Assembly: GCF_010119615.1 (NCBI RefSeq)
Contig: NZ_QOVG01000010.1
Location: 62,001 to 126,000 of the forward strand
DNA from: Pseudoxanthomonas gei
GTDB lineage: Bacteria; Pseudomonadota; Gammaproteobacteria; Xanthomonadales; Xanthomonadaceae
Length of the DNA: 64,000 bases
Reading direction: 5' to 3'
The position numbers and the translations under genes are program-made. Below, in pieces: positions 47,149-55,900 of this stretch. Numbering within the stretch: the first letter of the stretch is position 1; the number at the start of each line of letters is the position of its first letter. Under the pieces are notes generated by a model, which saw only the letters and a list, made by a program, of their open reading frames with translations, ran no database searches and was not told the origin of the DNA.

Positions 47149-47747
47149 GCCAATGTGCCCGTCGATCGTTCGCCGGCCGTTTCCACCTGCAGGCGGCTGC
47201 GCGTCCACGGCTGGTCGGGCAGGGTATCGCCATAGGTCTGTTTCACCCACGAATAGCTGCACAGTTCCTTCATGAGCATGCTGGCGCGGACGCCGGCATC
47301 GGGCATCTGGCTCTGGCCGACTTCCTTGAATCCGAAACTGCCATGGAACAGCAGGGCCGGGTCGGCGCCATGGTCCAGGAAGACTTCGCAGGCCAACTGC
47401 GGATAGCGCAGCTCGGCATAGCTCTGCACGTCGGCATAGAAGGCGCGGCCCACGCCGCCGCCGCGACGGCGGCTGGCGACCACGATGCGGTCGATATAGA
47501 AGAAATTCGGATATCGCTCGCGGAACCAGCGGAAGTTGCTGCTGTCATGGTCGGAGTCGGCGCCGAAACCGACCAGGAAGCCGGCCAGGTTGCCATCACG
47601 CTCGGCAACGCGGAAATACTCCGCCTGCCGGTAGAAACGCTGCAGCCTGGCCGAATCCAAGGGAAGGATCGCCAGTCCGGCGTTGTTGTTCAGGGCTAGA
47701 ACGGAATCCAGCTCGTGCTCGCGCACGTCGCGGATGACTATCGACAT
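47145..47747 (-). CDS. GNAT family N-acetyltransferase
   Basis: A 200-residue acyl-CoA-dependent acetyltransferase. Seen: RDVREHELDSVLALNN at the start, AGFLVGFG, then FYIDRIVVASRRRGGGVGRAFY, which is the acetyl-CoA motif A (R/Q-x-x-G-x-G), and ALLFHGSFGFKEVG (motif B). GGAG stands 9 bases before the ATG. The stop overlaps the minC GTG by four bases, so the gene heads the minCDE operon. The substrate is unknown. Confidence 0.92.
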   Translation of the reverse strand: MSIVIRDVREHELDSVLALNNNAGLAILPLDSARLQRFYRQAEYFRVAERDGNLAGFLVGFGADSDHDSSNFRWFRERYPNFFYIDRIVVASRRRGGGVGRAFYADVQSYAELRYPQLACEVFLDHGADPALLFHGSFGFKEVGQSQMPDAGVRASMLMKELCSYSWVKQTYGDTLPDQPWTRSRLQVETAGERSTGTLA

Positions 47748-47883
47748 TCAACTTACTCCGGGGGGAACACGTCGATGGCCGCGAGCCACCGGCGCGGATT
47801 ATCGCATGGGTGGCGCGGCGCAGGGCGCATGTCCCGCTGGGCCGGCATGACTTTCGGTCGGGGTGCTCGCCGGGCAATCGGCC

Positions 47884-47889
47884 TAAGAT
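47884..47889 (+). promoter_or_regulatory. Putative -10 of a leaderless transcript
   Basis: TAAGAT ends seven bases before the ATG of the histidine kinase gene, so a transcript from it would start at or next to the A of the ATG. No Shine-Dalgarno is present. No good -35 is seen at 16-18 bases upstream, so the call is tentative. Confidence 0.35.
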
Positions 47890-47895
47890 GCCTGC

Positions 47896-49122
47896 ATGTG
47901 GTCCCGACTCAGCCATACCCGACTCCTGCGCAGCGCCGGTCTTTATACCTGGGCGCTGGTCGGCATTCCCATCGTGGGCAATGCGTGGTTCCTGCCGCCT
48001 TCCAGCGGCGTGGACGAGCAGGGCATCAACGTGCCCATGGCGGTGGTGGCCTACCTGGTATTCGGCCTGTGCTACTGGCTGGCCACCCGGTCCCTGGCCA
48101 GCTCGGCGCGGGTCCCGGTGGTCTCGATCTGGGATATCCCGCTGCTGGTGGCGCTGACCCTGGCCGCCCTGGCGGTGGGGCTTTACACCAAGACCGGCCT
48201 GGGTGCGCTGCTGATGCTGATCGTGGCCGGCGTGCTGCCGTGGCTTCTCAGCGTGCGGGTGGCGGTGGCCTGGCTGGTGGTGGCGCATATCTTCCTGGTT
48301 CCCTCGTTCATGGCGCTGGGCATCTTCAATTTCTGGGAAGCGGTCTTCCAGGCCTCGTTCTACGTAGGTTTCGCGGTGTTCGTGCTGGTCACCGCCTACG
48401 TCGCCCGCGAACAGGCCACGGCGCGCGAAGAGCAGCGCCGCCTGAATGCCGAACTCCGCGCGACCCGGGTGCTGCTGGCCGAAAGTGCCCGGGTCAACGA
48501 GCGCACCCGTATTTCGCGGGAACTGCATGACCTGCTGGGCCACCACCTGACCGCGCTGAGCCTGAACCTGGAAGTGGCCGGGCACATGACCGAAGGCCGC
48601 GCCCAGGAGCACGTCAAGCAGGCCCATGCGCTGGCCCGCCTGTTGCTCACCGACGTGCGCGAAGTGGTCAGCCAGCTGCGCGAAGGCGACGCCATCGACC
48701 TGGGCTCGGCCCTGCTGCTGCTGACCGAGCGGGTACCGGGCCTCGACATCCACATGGACATCGAGGAACCGTTGACCCTGGATGACGCCGAGCGCGCCCA
48801 CGTGCTGCTGCGCTGCACCCAGGAAATCATCACCAATGCGGTGCGCCATGCCGGCGCCCGCAACCTGTGGATCCACTGCAGGCGCGAGACGTCGACAATC
48901 CTGATCGACGCCCGCGACGACGGCCGCGGCGCCGACACCGTCATTGCCGGCAACGGCCTGCGCGGCATGCGCGAACGCCTGCGCCTGCAGGGTGGCAACA
49001 TGACCATCGAATCGCGTGCCGGCGGCGGCTTCAGGCTTTGCCTGCAGTTGCCGGTCGGCATCCATGAACCGCTGGTCCTCGAGCGTGGGCCAGAACCCGT
49101 TACTGCCGGAGGAATTGCATGA
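47896..49122 (+). CDS. NarL-system sensor histidine kinase (HisKA_3 type)
   Basis: A 408-residue membrane kinase of the NarX/DesK class. Five to six transmembrane helices (about 15-175) form the sensor part without a large extracytoplasmic domain, as in DesK-type thermosensors. A coiled linker leads to ISRELHDLLGHHLTAL with the phospho-acceptor His211, and the HATPase_c domain has the N box (TQEIITNAVRHA) and the G box (ARDDGRGADTVIAGNGLRGM). The 3' end overlaps the response regulator gene by four bases (ATGA). Confidence 0.93.
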   Translation: MWSRLSHTRLLRSAGLYTWALVGIPIVGNAWFLPPSSGVDEQGINVPMAVVAYLVFGLCYWLATRSLASSARVPVVSIWDIPLLVALTLAALAVGLYTKTGLGALLMLIVAGVLPWLLSVRVAVAWLVVAHIFLVPSFMALGIFNFWEAVFQASFYVGFAVFVLVTAYVAREQATAREEQRRLNAELRATRVLLAESARVNERTRISRELHDLLGHHLTALSLNLEVAGHMTEGRAQEHVKQAHALARLLLTDVREVVSQLREGDAIDLGSALLLLTERVPGLDIHMDIEEPLTLDDAERAHVLLRCTQEIITNAVRHAGARNLWIHCRRETSTILIDARDDGRGADTVIAGNGLRGMRERLRLQGGNMTIESRAGGGFRLCLQLPVGIHEPLVLERGPEPVTAGGIA

Positions 49123-49760
49123 TCCGAGTCTGCCTGGTCGACGACCAGAACCTGGTGCGCCAGGGCATCCGCTCGCTGTTGGCGCTCGATGACGGCATCG
49201 AGGTGGTCGGCGAAGCCGCCGATGGCAAGCAGGCGGTGGAGCTGGTGCCGCAACTGCGTCCGGACGTGGTGCTGATGGACATGCGCATGCCGGTGATGTC
49301 CGGGCTTGAGGCCTTGCAGGCCCTGGCCGCCGCCGGCCAGCTACCGCCGTCGATCATCCTGACCACCTTCGACGACGACCAGCTGGTGCTGGCCGGCCTG
49401 AAGGCAGGCGCCAAGGGCTACCTGCTGAAGGACGTTTCGCTGGAACAACTGGTGGGCGCGATCCGCGCCGTGGCCTCGGGCGGCTCGCTGGTGCAGCCGG
49501 CGGTTACCCAGCGCCTGCTCTCGGGCCTGGAGCACATGCGCAACGACTTCGTCAGCCTGGATCGCCCCGATCCGTTGACCGACCGGGAAACCGAGATCCT
49601 GCGGCTGATGGCCAGTGGCTTCTCCAACAAGGAGATCGCCAATTCGCTGGGCGTGGCCGAAGGCACCATCAAGAACCACGTCTCCAACATCCTGTCCAAG
49701 CTCGGCGTGCGCGACCGCACGCGCGCGGTTCTTAAAGCCTTCGAGCTGCAGCTGGTGTGA
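49119..49760 (+). CDS. NarL/LuxR family response regulator
   Basis: A 213-residue two-domain regulator. Receiver domain (about 1-120) with acidic DD at 8-9, phospho-acceptor Asp54 (VLMDMRMP), Thr in ILTTFDDD and Lys in YLLKDVS. LuxR-type helix-turn-helix at about 150-210: LTDRETEILRLMASGFSNKE, then IANSLGVAEGTIKNHVSNIL. It is translationally coupled to the kinase upstream, so the two form a pair. Target genes cannot be inferred. Confidence 0.95.
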   Translation: MIRVCLVDDQNLVRQGIRSLLALDDGIEVVGEAADGKQAVELVPQLRPDVVLMDMRMPVMSGLEALQALAAAGQLPPSIILTTFDDDQLVLAGLKAGAKGYLLKDVSLEQLVGAIRAVASGGSLVQPAVTQRLLSGLEHMRNDFVSLDRPDPLTDRETEILRLMASGFSNKEIANSLGVAEGTIKNHVSNILSKLGVRDRTRAVLKAFELQLV

Positions 49761-49796
49761 AGCCGGATGGCCTCGGCGAGGCGCTCTCCAGCCATG

Positions 49797-49823
49797 CCTC
49801 CACGCTGCATTGCAGCGTGGAGG
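49797..49823. terminator. Hairpin after the response regulator
   Basis: A perfect stem CCTCCACGCTGCA / TGCAGCGTGGAGG around a one-base centre, 36 bases after the response regulator stop. The following GAAGGTTAAAAG has only a weak T tract, so Rho-independent termination is likely but not certain. Confidence 0.6.
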
Positions 49824-49924
49824 GAAGGTTAAAAGCAGGTGCTGACCGATTCCGCCAAGCCTGCTAGGATGCGCGCTGCGTATATATCTTACTGGCCATG
49901 GGATCGGCCCCCGGAGACTGCTGA

Positions 49925-51097
49925 ATGACCCGTTTGATCGAGTTCGTGATTGCGTTGGCGCTTGTCCTGGCGCTGTTCCTGGTGGTCGGCCTGGTGCTCC
50001 CCTCCAAGCGGCACCTTGAAGAATCCACTGAAACCAATCGCCGCATGACGATTGTGTTCGATACCGTCAACAACGTGCGCCGGCTCAAGGACTGGAACCC
50101 GCTGATCCCGGGCAAGGCGGGCGAGCTCACCTATTCAGGCGGCGGAGAAGGCCATACCGGTGTCGGCGCGCGAGTCGACTTCACTTCCAGCGACGACCGC
50201 TGGGGCAAGGGCCACTGGGAAATCACCGAGAGCGTGGCCCCGGGAACGGCCGGCGGAACCGGCAAGGTCGGTTACGCGATCGAGGACCAGACCCCGGGTT
50301 CCAACAAGAAGACCCTGATTACGCTTTCGCCCACCGGCAAGAATGGCCGCAACGTCCAGATCACCCAGACCTATGACGTCGACTATGGATGGAACCTGTT
50401 CGGCCGCTTCAACGGCATGTACGTCAGCCGCCACGTGGGTGACAACATCGACTCGGGCCTGTTCAAGCTGACCAACATGCTGGCCACGGTTCCCAATTTC
50501 GACTACCGCATCGAAGGCAGCAAGCTGACCGGCCTCAAGCTGGTCGAGCTGCCCGCTGAAGACCTGCTGGTGGTTGACGCCGGCAACATCGAGCGGAGCA
50601 ACGACGCGATCAAGACTTCCATCAAGGCCAACCAGGAATGGATCAAGCGCGTGATGGAAAGCAACGGTCTGGAAGCCGCGGGTCCGGTGCGCATCATCAC
50701 CACCGATTTCGGTTCCGAGAAATATGCGTTCGACGTGGCGCAACCGGTGCGCAAGCGCAGCGGCGCGTCGCCGGCCAAGCCGGCTGAGGGCGACAAGGCC
50801 AAGCCCGAGGCTGCGCCTGCTCCGACGGTCGCCCCCGTGGCTTCCACCGGACCGCTCAAGGTCTCGGTATCCGGCACGCCGGTTGAATATGTGCATGTGG
50901 AACCGCGCAAGGCGGCCAGCGGCAGTTACGTGGGTTACATGGCTGAGCTGGACGGGGTGCGTAATGCGCTGCGGGCCTGGGCGATGACCAACGGCTATGA
51001 AGTGGCGGACCGTCCCTACGAGTCCTGGAAGGGTGGCGTGGACCAGTCCTTCACCGCTGACGGCGCGTTCGACATCTACTGGGCCGTGAAGCCCTGA
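49925..51097 (+). CDS. SRPBCC (polyketide cyclase) / GyrI-like fusion protein
   Basis: A 390-residue protein with an N-terminal membrane helix (about 6-26; LIEFVIALALVLALFLVVGL), a START/SRPBCC-like domain (about 30-200; VFDTVNNVRRLKDWNPLIPG, then GHWEITES), and a C-terminal part (about 205-390) resembling GyrI-like small-molecule-binding domains, interrupted by a Lys/Pro/Ala-rich insert (about 285-310). GGAG precedes the ATG. It probably binds a hydrophobic ligand or lipid at the membrane; no catalytic motif is seen. Confidence 0.78.
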   Translation: MTRLIEFVIALALVLALFLVVGLVLPSKRHLEESTETNRRMTIVFDTVNNVRRLKDWNPLIPGKAGELTYSGGGEGHTGVGARVDFTSSDDRWGKGHWEITESVAPGTAGGTGKVGYAIEDQTPGSNKKTLITLSPTGKNGRNVQITQTYDVDYGWNLFGRFNGMYVSRHVGDNIDSGLFKLTNMLATVPNFDYRIEGSKLTGLKLVELPAEDLLVVDAGNIERSNDAIKTSIKANQEWIKRVMESNGLEAAGPVRIITTDFGSEKYAFDVAQPVRKRSGASPAKPAEGDKAKPEAAPAPTVAPVASTGPLKVSVSGTPVEYVHVEPRKAASGSYVGYMAELDGVRNALRAWAMTNGYEVADRPYESWKGGVDQSFTADGAFDIYWAVKP

Positions 51098-51134
51098 CGC
51101 GAGGCGGGCGCCAGTCCGCCGCGCGGGTTTCAAC

Positions 51135-51164
51135 AACGCGCCGCTTTTGCGGCGCGTTGCATTT
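51135..51164 (+). terminator. Rho-independent terminator
   Basis: Stem AACGCGCCGC / GCGGCGCGTT with a TTTT loop, then GCATTTCG. It lies 37 bases after the SRPBCC gene. Confidence 0.75.
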
Positions 51165-51268
51165 CGGGCCTGGAACAGGCTGGCCCGGGGACAGTTGTAT
51201 CGGGGATGGTTCGGGGTTGGGGCGCGCCGCCAACCGCCACAAACGCTGCACTAGCATGGGGTTGAATC

Positions 51269-51643
51269 TTGTCTAGCTACGACCGACGTCAGCGCAAGCC
51301 TTCCCTGCTCGCATTTGCCGGTGCCCTGCTGGCCGCGCTGGCCGTGGCCCTGGGTGCCTATGCCTCGCATGGCGTCACCGACGCCCATGCCCAATCCAAC
51401 CTGCAGACAGCGACCCTCTACGCATTCGGCCATGGCGTGGCGCTGGCCGCGTTGGCGGCAGGCACGACCCGTTCACTGGGCAAGGCAGGCCTGTACCTGC
51501 TGCTGCTCGGTACGCTGCTGTTTTCCGGCAGCCTGGCGCTGGCCGCCATGGGTCAGCTGGACACCACCAGGCTGGCTCCGGTGGGTGGTATCAGTTTGAT
51601 GCTGGGCTGGGTGCTGTGGGCCGGCGATGCCTTGCGCCGCTGA
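51269..51643 (+). CDS. DUF423 family membrane protein
   Basis: A 124-residue small membrane protein with four hydrophobic helices. The DUF423 pattern is clear: ALAVALGAYASHGVTD, then QTATLYAFGHGVALAALA, LGTLLFSGSL and LAPVGGISLMLGWVLWA. The start codon is TTG; GGGG stands seven bases before it. Function is unknown. Confidence 0.88.
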   Translation: MSSYDRRQRKPSLLAFAGALLAALAVALGAYASHGVTDAHAQSNLQTATLYAFGHGVALAALAAGTTRSLGKAGLYLLLLGTLLFSGSLALAAMGQLDTTRLAPVGGISLMLGWVLWAGDALRR

Positions 51644-51689
51644 GCGGGCCGGGCCAGCTGCCGCGAACGTCGGCGGAAAGCCTCGCCTC

Positions 51690-52727
51690 CTATTCGGCTG
51701 AAACCTGCAGCACCAGCTTGCCGAAGTTTTCCCCGGTGAAGAGCTTGACCAGGGATTCGGGGAACGTATCCAGCCCCAGCACCACGTCTTCTCGCGATTT
51801 CAGGCGGCCGTCCTTGAGGTATCCGGCCAGTTCGGCGATGGCGACCGGGTAGCGGTCGGCATAGTCGAACACCACGATGCCTTCCATGCGCGCGCGGTTG
51901 ACCAGCAGCGACAGGTAGTTCTTCGGTCCCTGCACGGCGGTGGTGGCGTTGTACTGCGAGATTGCGCCGCAGATGATGATGCGGGCCTTGCGGCGCAGGC
52001 GTGCCAGCACGTGGTCGAGGATCTCGCCGCCGACATTGTCGAAGTAGATGTCGATGCCCTCGGGGCAGTGCTCCTTCAGGCCTGCGCGCACGTCCTCGTT
52101 CTTGTAATCGATGCAGGCGTCGAAGCCCAGCTCATTGACCACGAAATCGCACTTGGCCTTGCCGCCGGCGATGCCGACCACGCGGCAGCCCTTTATCTTC
52201 GCCAGTTGCCCGACCGTCTGCCCGACCGCGCCGGAGGCGCCAGAGACCACAACCACATCGCCTTCCTTCGGCTGGCCCACGTCCATCAGCCCGAAGTAGC
52301 CGGTCATGCCGGGCATGCCCAGCACATTCAGCCACTGGGTGATGCTGCCCATGCGCAGATCGATCCTGCTGATGCCCTGGCGCTTGATTTCCATGGGCGT
52401 GAACTGACGGTACTCCTGCACGCCCAGGCCGCCGGTGACCAGGTCGCCGGGCGCGAATCGCGCATCGTTCGATGCCACCACCTTGCCGATGCCGCCGGCG
52501 CGCATCACCTCGCCGATCTCGACCGGCGCGATATACGACTTGCCTTCGTTCATCCAGCCGCGCATGGCCGGGTCCAGCGACAGGCACAGGGTCTTGACCA
52601 GCACGCCGCCTTCGACCGGCTCGCCCACGGCCTCCGTCGTGAACTGCCAGTTGTCGCGCTTGGTCATGCCGACCGGGCGCGCGGCCAGGCGGATCTGGTG
52701 GTTCTGCAGCGAGGCAAGCTCGGTCAT
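51690..52727 (-). CDS. NADP-dependent MDR oxidoreductase (CurA/LTB4DH-like)
   Basis: A 345-residue zinc-independent medium-chain reductase that acts on activated C=C bonds. N-terminal substrate domain (RGWMNEGKSYIAPVEIGEVM), then the Rossmann fold with VSGASGAVGQTVGQLAKIKG and the NADP-binding VVGIAGGKAKCDFV, then FDNVGGEILDHVL. The family name comes from length and motif order; the substrate is not known. The ATG at 52727 starts at MTELASLQN; the ORF is open 30 codons upstream into the neighbouring gene. Confidence 0.92.
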   Translation of the reverse strand: MTELASLQNHQIRLAARPVGMTKRDNWQFTTEAVGEPVEGGVLVKTLCLSLDPAMRGWMNEGKSYIAPVEIGEVMRAGGIGKVVASNDARFAPGDLVTGGLGVQEYRQFTPMEIKRQGISRIDLRMGSITQWLNVLGMPGMTGYFGLMDVGQPKEGDVVVVSGASGAVGQTVGQLAKIKGCRVVGIAGGKAKCDFVVNELGFDACIDYKNEDVRAGLKEHCPEGIDIYFDNVGGEILDHVLARLRRKARIIICGAISQYNATTAVQGPKNYLSLLVNRARMEGIVVFDYADRYPVAIAELAGYLKDGRLKSREDVVLGLDTFPESLVKLFTGENFGKLVLQVSAE

Positions 52728-52764
52728 ATGGGTTCCAGTGGATTGAGGCAGGATGGAGGCGGGT

Positions 52765-53571
52765 TCAGGACGTGGCGCCGCGGTAATGCCAATGCCATGG
52801 CTCATAGACGATGCCATGCGGGTTGTCGCGCGGGTAACTCATGTGGAAACCGGCATCGCCCGCATGCGTGGTCAGCCAGGCGAAAGCCGCGGTGGCTTCG
52901 AAGGACTCCTCGGCCGGCAGTTCGCCGGGTGCGCCGATATCCAGCGCATTGCCGCTGTGATGCTCGCTGTAGCCCGGCGCGGCATTGACGGTCAGGATCT
53001 GTTGCACCGACTGCCCGCGGGCCAGCTTGCGTTCGAAGATGCCGAGCTGGTAATCGTGGCTGCGATAACCGGAGATCGCCTCCAGCGCCACGCCGTCGGC
53101 GGCCGCCGCCTGGCGCATTGACTGCCATGCACGCGTCGCGCTGGCAGTCAGCCACAGCGGGCGCCGGTAGCGATCGAAGCCGGCAAAGGCAAGGGCGGCC
53201 GGTTCCGGCACCAGCGCCAGGCCGGCCTGGTCGCCATAACCTTCGTCCAGGCCAAGGAAATGCAGGCGCTCGATCAAGCGGTCCAGCGGCAGTTCGCCGG
53301 CCGCATCGATGTCGAAACCATGCTCGGTGCTCAGGCCGTCCAGTGCATCAAGGGCCGCTTGGGCGCCCGGACCGCGGGTCCAGCGCGGCAGCAGCGTGTG
53401 CAGACCCTCAGGCAGCAGCGCGGCCAGGTAGCGACCGTCGTGCTTGCGACGCAGCACCGCGCGGGCGCGCGACAGGATCCGTGCATCGGCATTGCTGCGC
53501 GCGCGCAGCAGGCCGCCGGGCCAGAGTTCGATATCCGGGGTGTTGAGCAGGAAACGGGGGCGTTCGCGCAT
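52765..53571 (-). CDS. M15 family D-alanyl-D-alanine carboxypeptidase (VanY-like)
   Basis: A 268-residue protein with a C-terminal M15B peptidase domain (about 130-265). The zinc motifs are present: ISGYRSHDYQLGIF, then GYSEHHSGNALDIG (H and D ligands) and EPWHWHY at the end (H ligand and Glu base). The N-terminal 120 residues are of unknown function and no signal peptide is visible, so the location is uncertain; a cytoplasmic murein-recycling role is possible. It is 10 bases downstream of the next membrane protein gene. Confidence 0.88.
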   Translation of the reverse strand: MRERPRFLLNTPDIELWPGGLLRARSNADARILSRARAVLRRKHDGRYLAALLPEGLHTLLPRWTRGPGAQAALDALDGLSTEHGFDIDAAGELPLDRLIERLHFLGLDEGYGDQAGLALVPEPAALAFAGFDRYRRPLWLTASATRAWQSMRQAAAADGVALEAISGYRSHDYQLGIFERKLARGQSVQQILTVNAAPGYSEHHSGNALDIGAPGELPAEESFEATAAFAWLTTHAGDAGFHMSYPRDNPHGIVYEPWHWHYRGATS

Positions 53572-53580
53572 CGGCCCAGC

Positions 53581-54174
53581 TTAGCGGTGCGGCGATTGCG
53601 CCGCCAGCTCGCGCAGGCGCTGGAGCAGGGCGTCCGGTTGCCGGGGTTGCAGCAGCAGGTCGCGGCCGTTGCTTGTCGGCAACCACAGCACGCGCGGTCC
53701 TCCAGTGATGGCGACGAAAGCCTTGTGGCCATTGCGCAGGCGGAAATAGCCACTGCTGAAACCTGGCAGCGCGAAACCGTTGCTCTTGATGCGCGGCTTG
53801 TATCCTTTGTGCTCGTCGAGATCGATCACCCGCGCCTGACCCAGTTGCAGTTCCGACAGCGGCAGCGACTGCGAGTAGAAACTCGACTTCACCTCCAGGC
53901 GCGACGCCGTCAGCTGTACGCGGTGCCTGAGCATCGCCCGGTCAAGCACGAACCAGAGCGCAAGCGTCAGCGCCAGCAAGCCCGCCAGTATCGCGGCCGA
54001 AGCCAGCGCGGGGCTGCCGCTGGCCGGCTTCACGGGGGCAGCACCTTGGCGTGCCCAGAGCAGCGAGACAGCAGTGATGATCAGGGGCAGCAGCACGCAC
54101 AGGAAGAACAGCAGCAATCGCGCGCTGGCGTCGACTGGAACCAGTTGCAGGCGCGGGTCTGAATCCTTGTCCAT
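53581..54174 (-). CDS. Membrane protein with bacterial PH-like domain
   Basis: A 197-residue protein with two transmembrane helices (about 20-40 and 60-80; FFLCVLLPLIITAVSLLWA and AAILAGLLALTLALWFVLD) followed by a beta-rich cytoplasmic domain (VQLTASRLEVKSSFYSQSLP, GFSSGYFRLRNGHKAFVAIT, DALLQRLREL) that looks like a bacterial PH domain. Function is unknown. It ends 10 bases before the M15 peptidase gene. Confidence 0.78.
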   Translation of the reverse strand: MDKDSDPRLQLVPVDASARLLLFFLCVLLPLIITAVSLLWARQGAAPVKPASGSPALASAAILAGLLALTLALWFVLDRAMLRHRVQLTASRLEVKSSFYSQSLPLSELQLGQARVIDLDEHKGYKPRIKSNGFALPGFSSGYFRLRNGHKAFVAITGGPRVLWLPTSNGRDLLLQPRQPDALLQRLRELAAQSPHR

Positions 54175-54195
54175 CCCGTATCCCGGCGCCAGCGC

Positions 54196-55512
54196 TCAGT
54201 GAAGCCGGATCCAGGAGGCGACATCGTCGATCAGCTGCCCGTCGACATGGCCGCCGGGCTTGCTGTATTCCGCCAACGTGCCCGCTCCCTCACCGGCGAT
54301 GCCCAGATGATTGAGCGCGGGATAGTGCCTGAAGCTGGCGCGTGGCCTGGTCGCGAAGCCTTTCTTCCACAACTGCCAGTCGGTATCGACGACCTGGAAA
54401 TCGCGACCGCCCTGCAACAGCAGCATGGGCAGGCCCACCGCGCGCGCGTCGGCCAGCGGATCGATCTTTTCGAATGCGCGCCAGTAAGCTGCGGGCAGAC
54501 CGAGCGGCGTGTCCTGGTCGGCAACCGCGCCGTCGCCACGGACCCTGGCGATCTTGCGGTCCAGCTGCTCCAGGAATTTGTGCTCCTGCGCATCGATGAC
54601 GCCATCGGCGCCGAGCAGGTATCGGTTCTGCTCGGGCAGGATCGTCAGCAGCGAACGCGCCGGGGCGGCGAACAGGATCAGGCCGGCGACATGGCCTGAC
54701 CGCTGCGCGATGCGCGGGGCAAGCATGCCGCCCTGGCTGTGGCCGAGTACGAAGACCTTGCCGGGATCGATGCCTGGCGCAGCGCGCAACGCGGCCACGG
54801 CGGCGACCGCGTCGTCGGTGGTTTCCTCATCCATCGTGTATTTGCCGTTGGCAAAATCCTGCGGGCGCGCCTTGCTGCGTTTTTCGTAGCGCAGCACGGC
54901 AATGCCCTGCGCCGCCAGGCCGCGCGCAATATCCAGGAAAGGACGGTTCGGGCCGATGGTCTCATCGCGGTCCTGTGGGCCGGAGCCATGCACCAGCACC
55001 ACCGCGGCGATTCGTGCCGAGGCCGGCGCCTTGGGCATGGCCAACGTGCCGGGCAGGTCGCCCACCGCGAAATCCCGCTCGATGTAGCTGGCATCGGCTG
55101 CAGGTGCGGCCGCGGGAGCGGGCGGTGCGGGCTGGACCAGGAAGCCGGCAATCCGGCCCTTGGCCTCGACCACCACTTGCGCGAGCAACTCGCCATTGGC
55201 GTAGTGCAGTGGCACCACGACCACCTGTATGCCCTGGTGCGGGGTCACTTTCGCCTTGCCGCGCCCGTTGGCGGCGCCGAGTTGCACGGGCAGGGATTCC
55301 CACACCGCCTTGAGCTTGTCAGCGGGCACGGCGGCGGCCATCTCCGGCGTAAACATGGCTTCGGCTTGATCGTATTGCCGCGCGTCCATCCGGTCGAGCA
55401 GGCGCTTGGCAATGTCTTCCGGTGCATCGGCCGCAAGGGCTGCCGGCGAGGTGATCAGCAAGGCGGCGAAGACCAGCAGGCTGGCCAGCAGCAGGGATGC
55501 CCGATGGCTCAT
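54196..55512 (-). CDS. Secreted alpha/beta hydrolase with DUF3887 domain
   Basis: A 438-residue exported hydrolase. A Sec signal (about 1-27; LLASLLVFAALLITSPAALA) is followed by a DUF3887-like domain (about 30-120; LLDRMDARQYDQAEAMFTPE) and an alpha/beta hydrolase fold (about 145-435): VLVHGSGPQDRDETIGPNRP, the nucleophile elbow GHSQGG, DFQVVD (Asp) and HLGIAG-type end (His). The start is one base after the DUF4177 stop, so it ends the four-gene SPFH operon. Substrate probably an ester or amide. Confidence 0.9.
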   Translation of the reverse strand: MSHRASLLLASLLVFAALLITSPAALAADAPEDIAKRLLDRMDARQYDQAEAMFTPEMAAAVPADKLKAVWESLPVQLGAANGRGKAKVTPHQGIQVVVVPLHYANGELLAQVVVEAKGRIAGFLVQPAPPAPAAAPAADASYIERDFAVGDLPGTLAMPKAPASARIAAVVLVHGSGPQDRDETIGPNRPFLDIARGLAAQGIAVLRYEKRSKARPQDFANGKYTMDEETTDDAVAAVAALRAAPGIDPGKVFVLGHSQGGMLAPRIAQRSGHVAGLILFAAPARSLLTILPEQNRYLLGADGVIDAQEHKFLEQLDRKIARVRGDGAVADQDTPLGLPAAYWRAFEKIDPLADARAVGLPMLLLQGGRDFQVVDTDWQLWKKGFATRPRASFRHYPALNHLGIAGEGAGTLAEYSKPGGHVDGQLIDDVASWIRLH

Positions 55513-55513
55513 C

Positions 55514-55693
55514 TCACGCCTCCTTCCTGAAATAAAGCCGGACCACGTCGGCCGCGGAAGTCTGGTTGACGGTCACCAGTTCCCATCCCAGCGCGCCGAA
55601 CTTGTCCAGCTCCATCTGGATCCTCTCCCCCAGCTTGCCGCCGAACAGACTGAACGATACTTCGACCACCTTGTGACTCCAGCGCTTGCTCAC
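55514..55693 (-). CDS. DUF4177-like small protein
   Basis: A 59-residue protein that falls just below common ORF cutoffs. The product reads (M)[20 protein letters not shown], then ...MELDKFGALGWELVTVNQTS and ends VVRLYFRKEA; the LxxxGxxGWELV pattern is the DUF4177 core. Start codon GTG with AAGGAG nine bases before it. The GTG overlaps the upstream TGA (GTGA) and its own stop is one base from the hydrolase ATG, so it is coupled on both sides. Function unknown. Confidence 0.85.
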   Translation of the reverse strand: MSKRWSHKVVEVSFSLFGGKLGERIQMELDKFGALGWELVTVNQTSAADVVRLYFRKEA

Positions 55694-55878
55694 TTTCCCG
55701 GCTCCTTGTTGTTGTCGTCTTCATTGGCCCTGGGCAGGCGCCCGGCCTTGCGCAGCGCATCGCGCAGCACGTACTCGATCTGCGAATTCAGCGAACGCAG
55801 TTCGTCGTTCGACCAACGCTGCATCGCGTCCAGGACCTCGGCGCTGATGCGCAGGGGATAGGCCTTCTTCTCCGCCAC
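55690..55878 (-). CDS. Ribbon-helix-helix (Arc/CopG-like) protein
   Basis: A 62-residue DNA-binding protein. [19 protein letters not shown] gives the beta strand and first helix; [20 protein letters not shown] the second helix, as in the Arc/MetJ fold. The tail is polar ([10 protein letters not shown]). Start codon GTG. It lies 22 bases after the SPFH stop and overlaps the DUF4177 gene by four bases. The nearby palindrome at 56808-56824 is a candidate operator for it (inference). Confidence 0.82.
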   Translation of the reverse strand: MAEKKAYPLRISAEVLDAMQRWSNDELRSLNSQIEYVLRDALRKAGRLPRANEDDNNKEPGK

Positions 55879-55900
55879 GATCGGGTCCGTTCCGCCCGGC

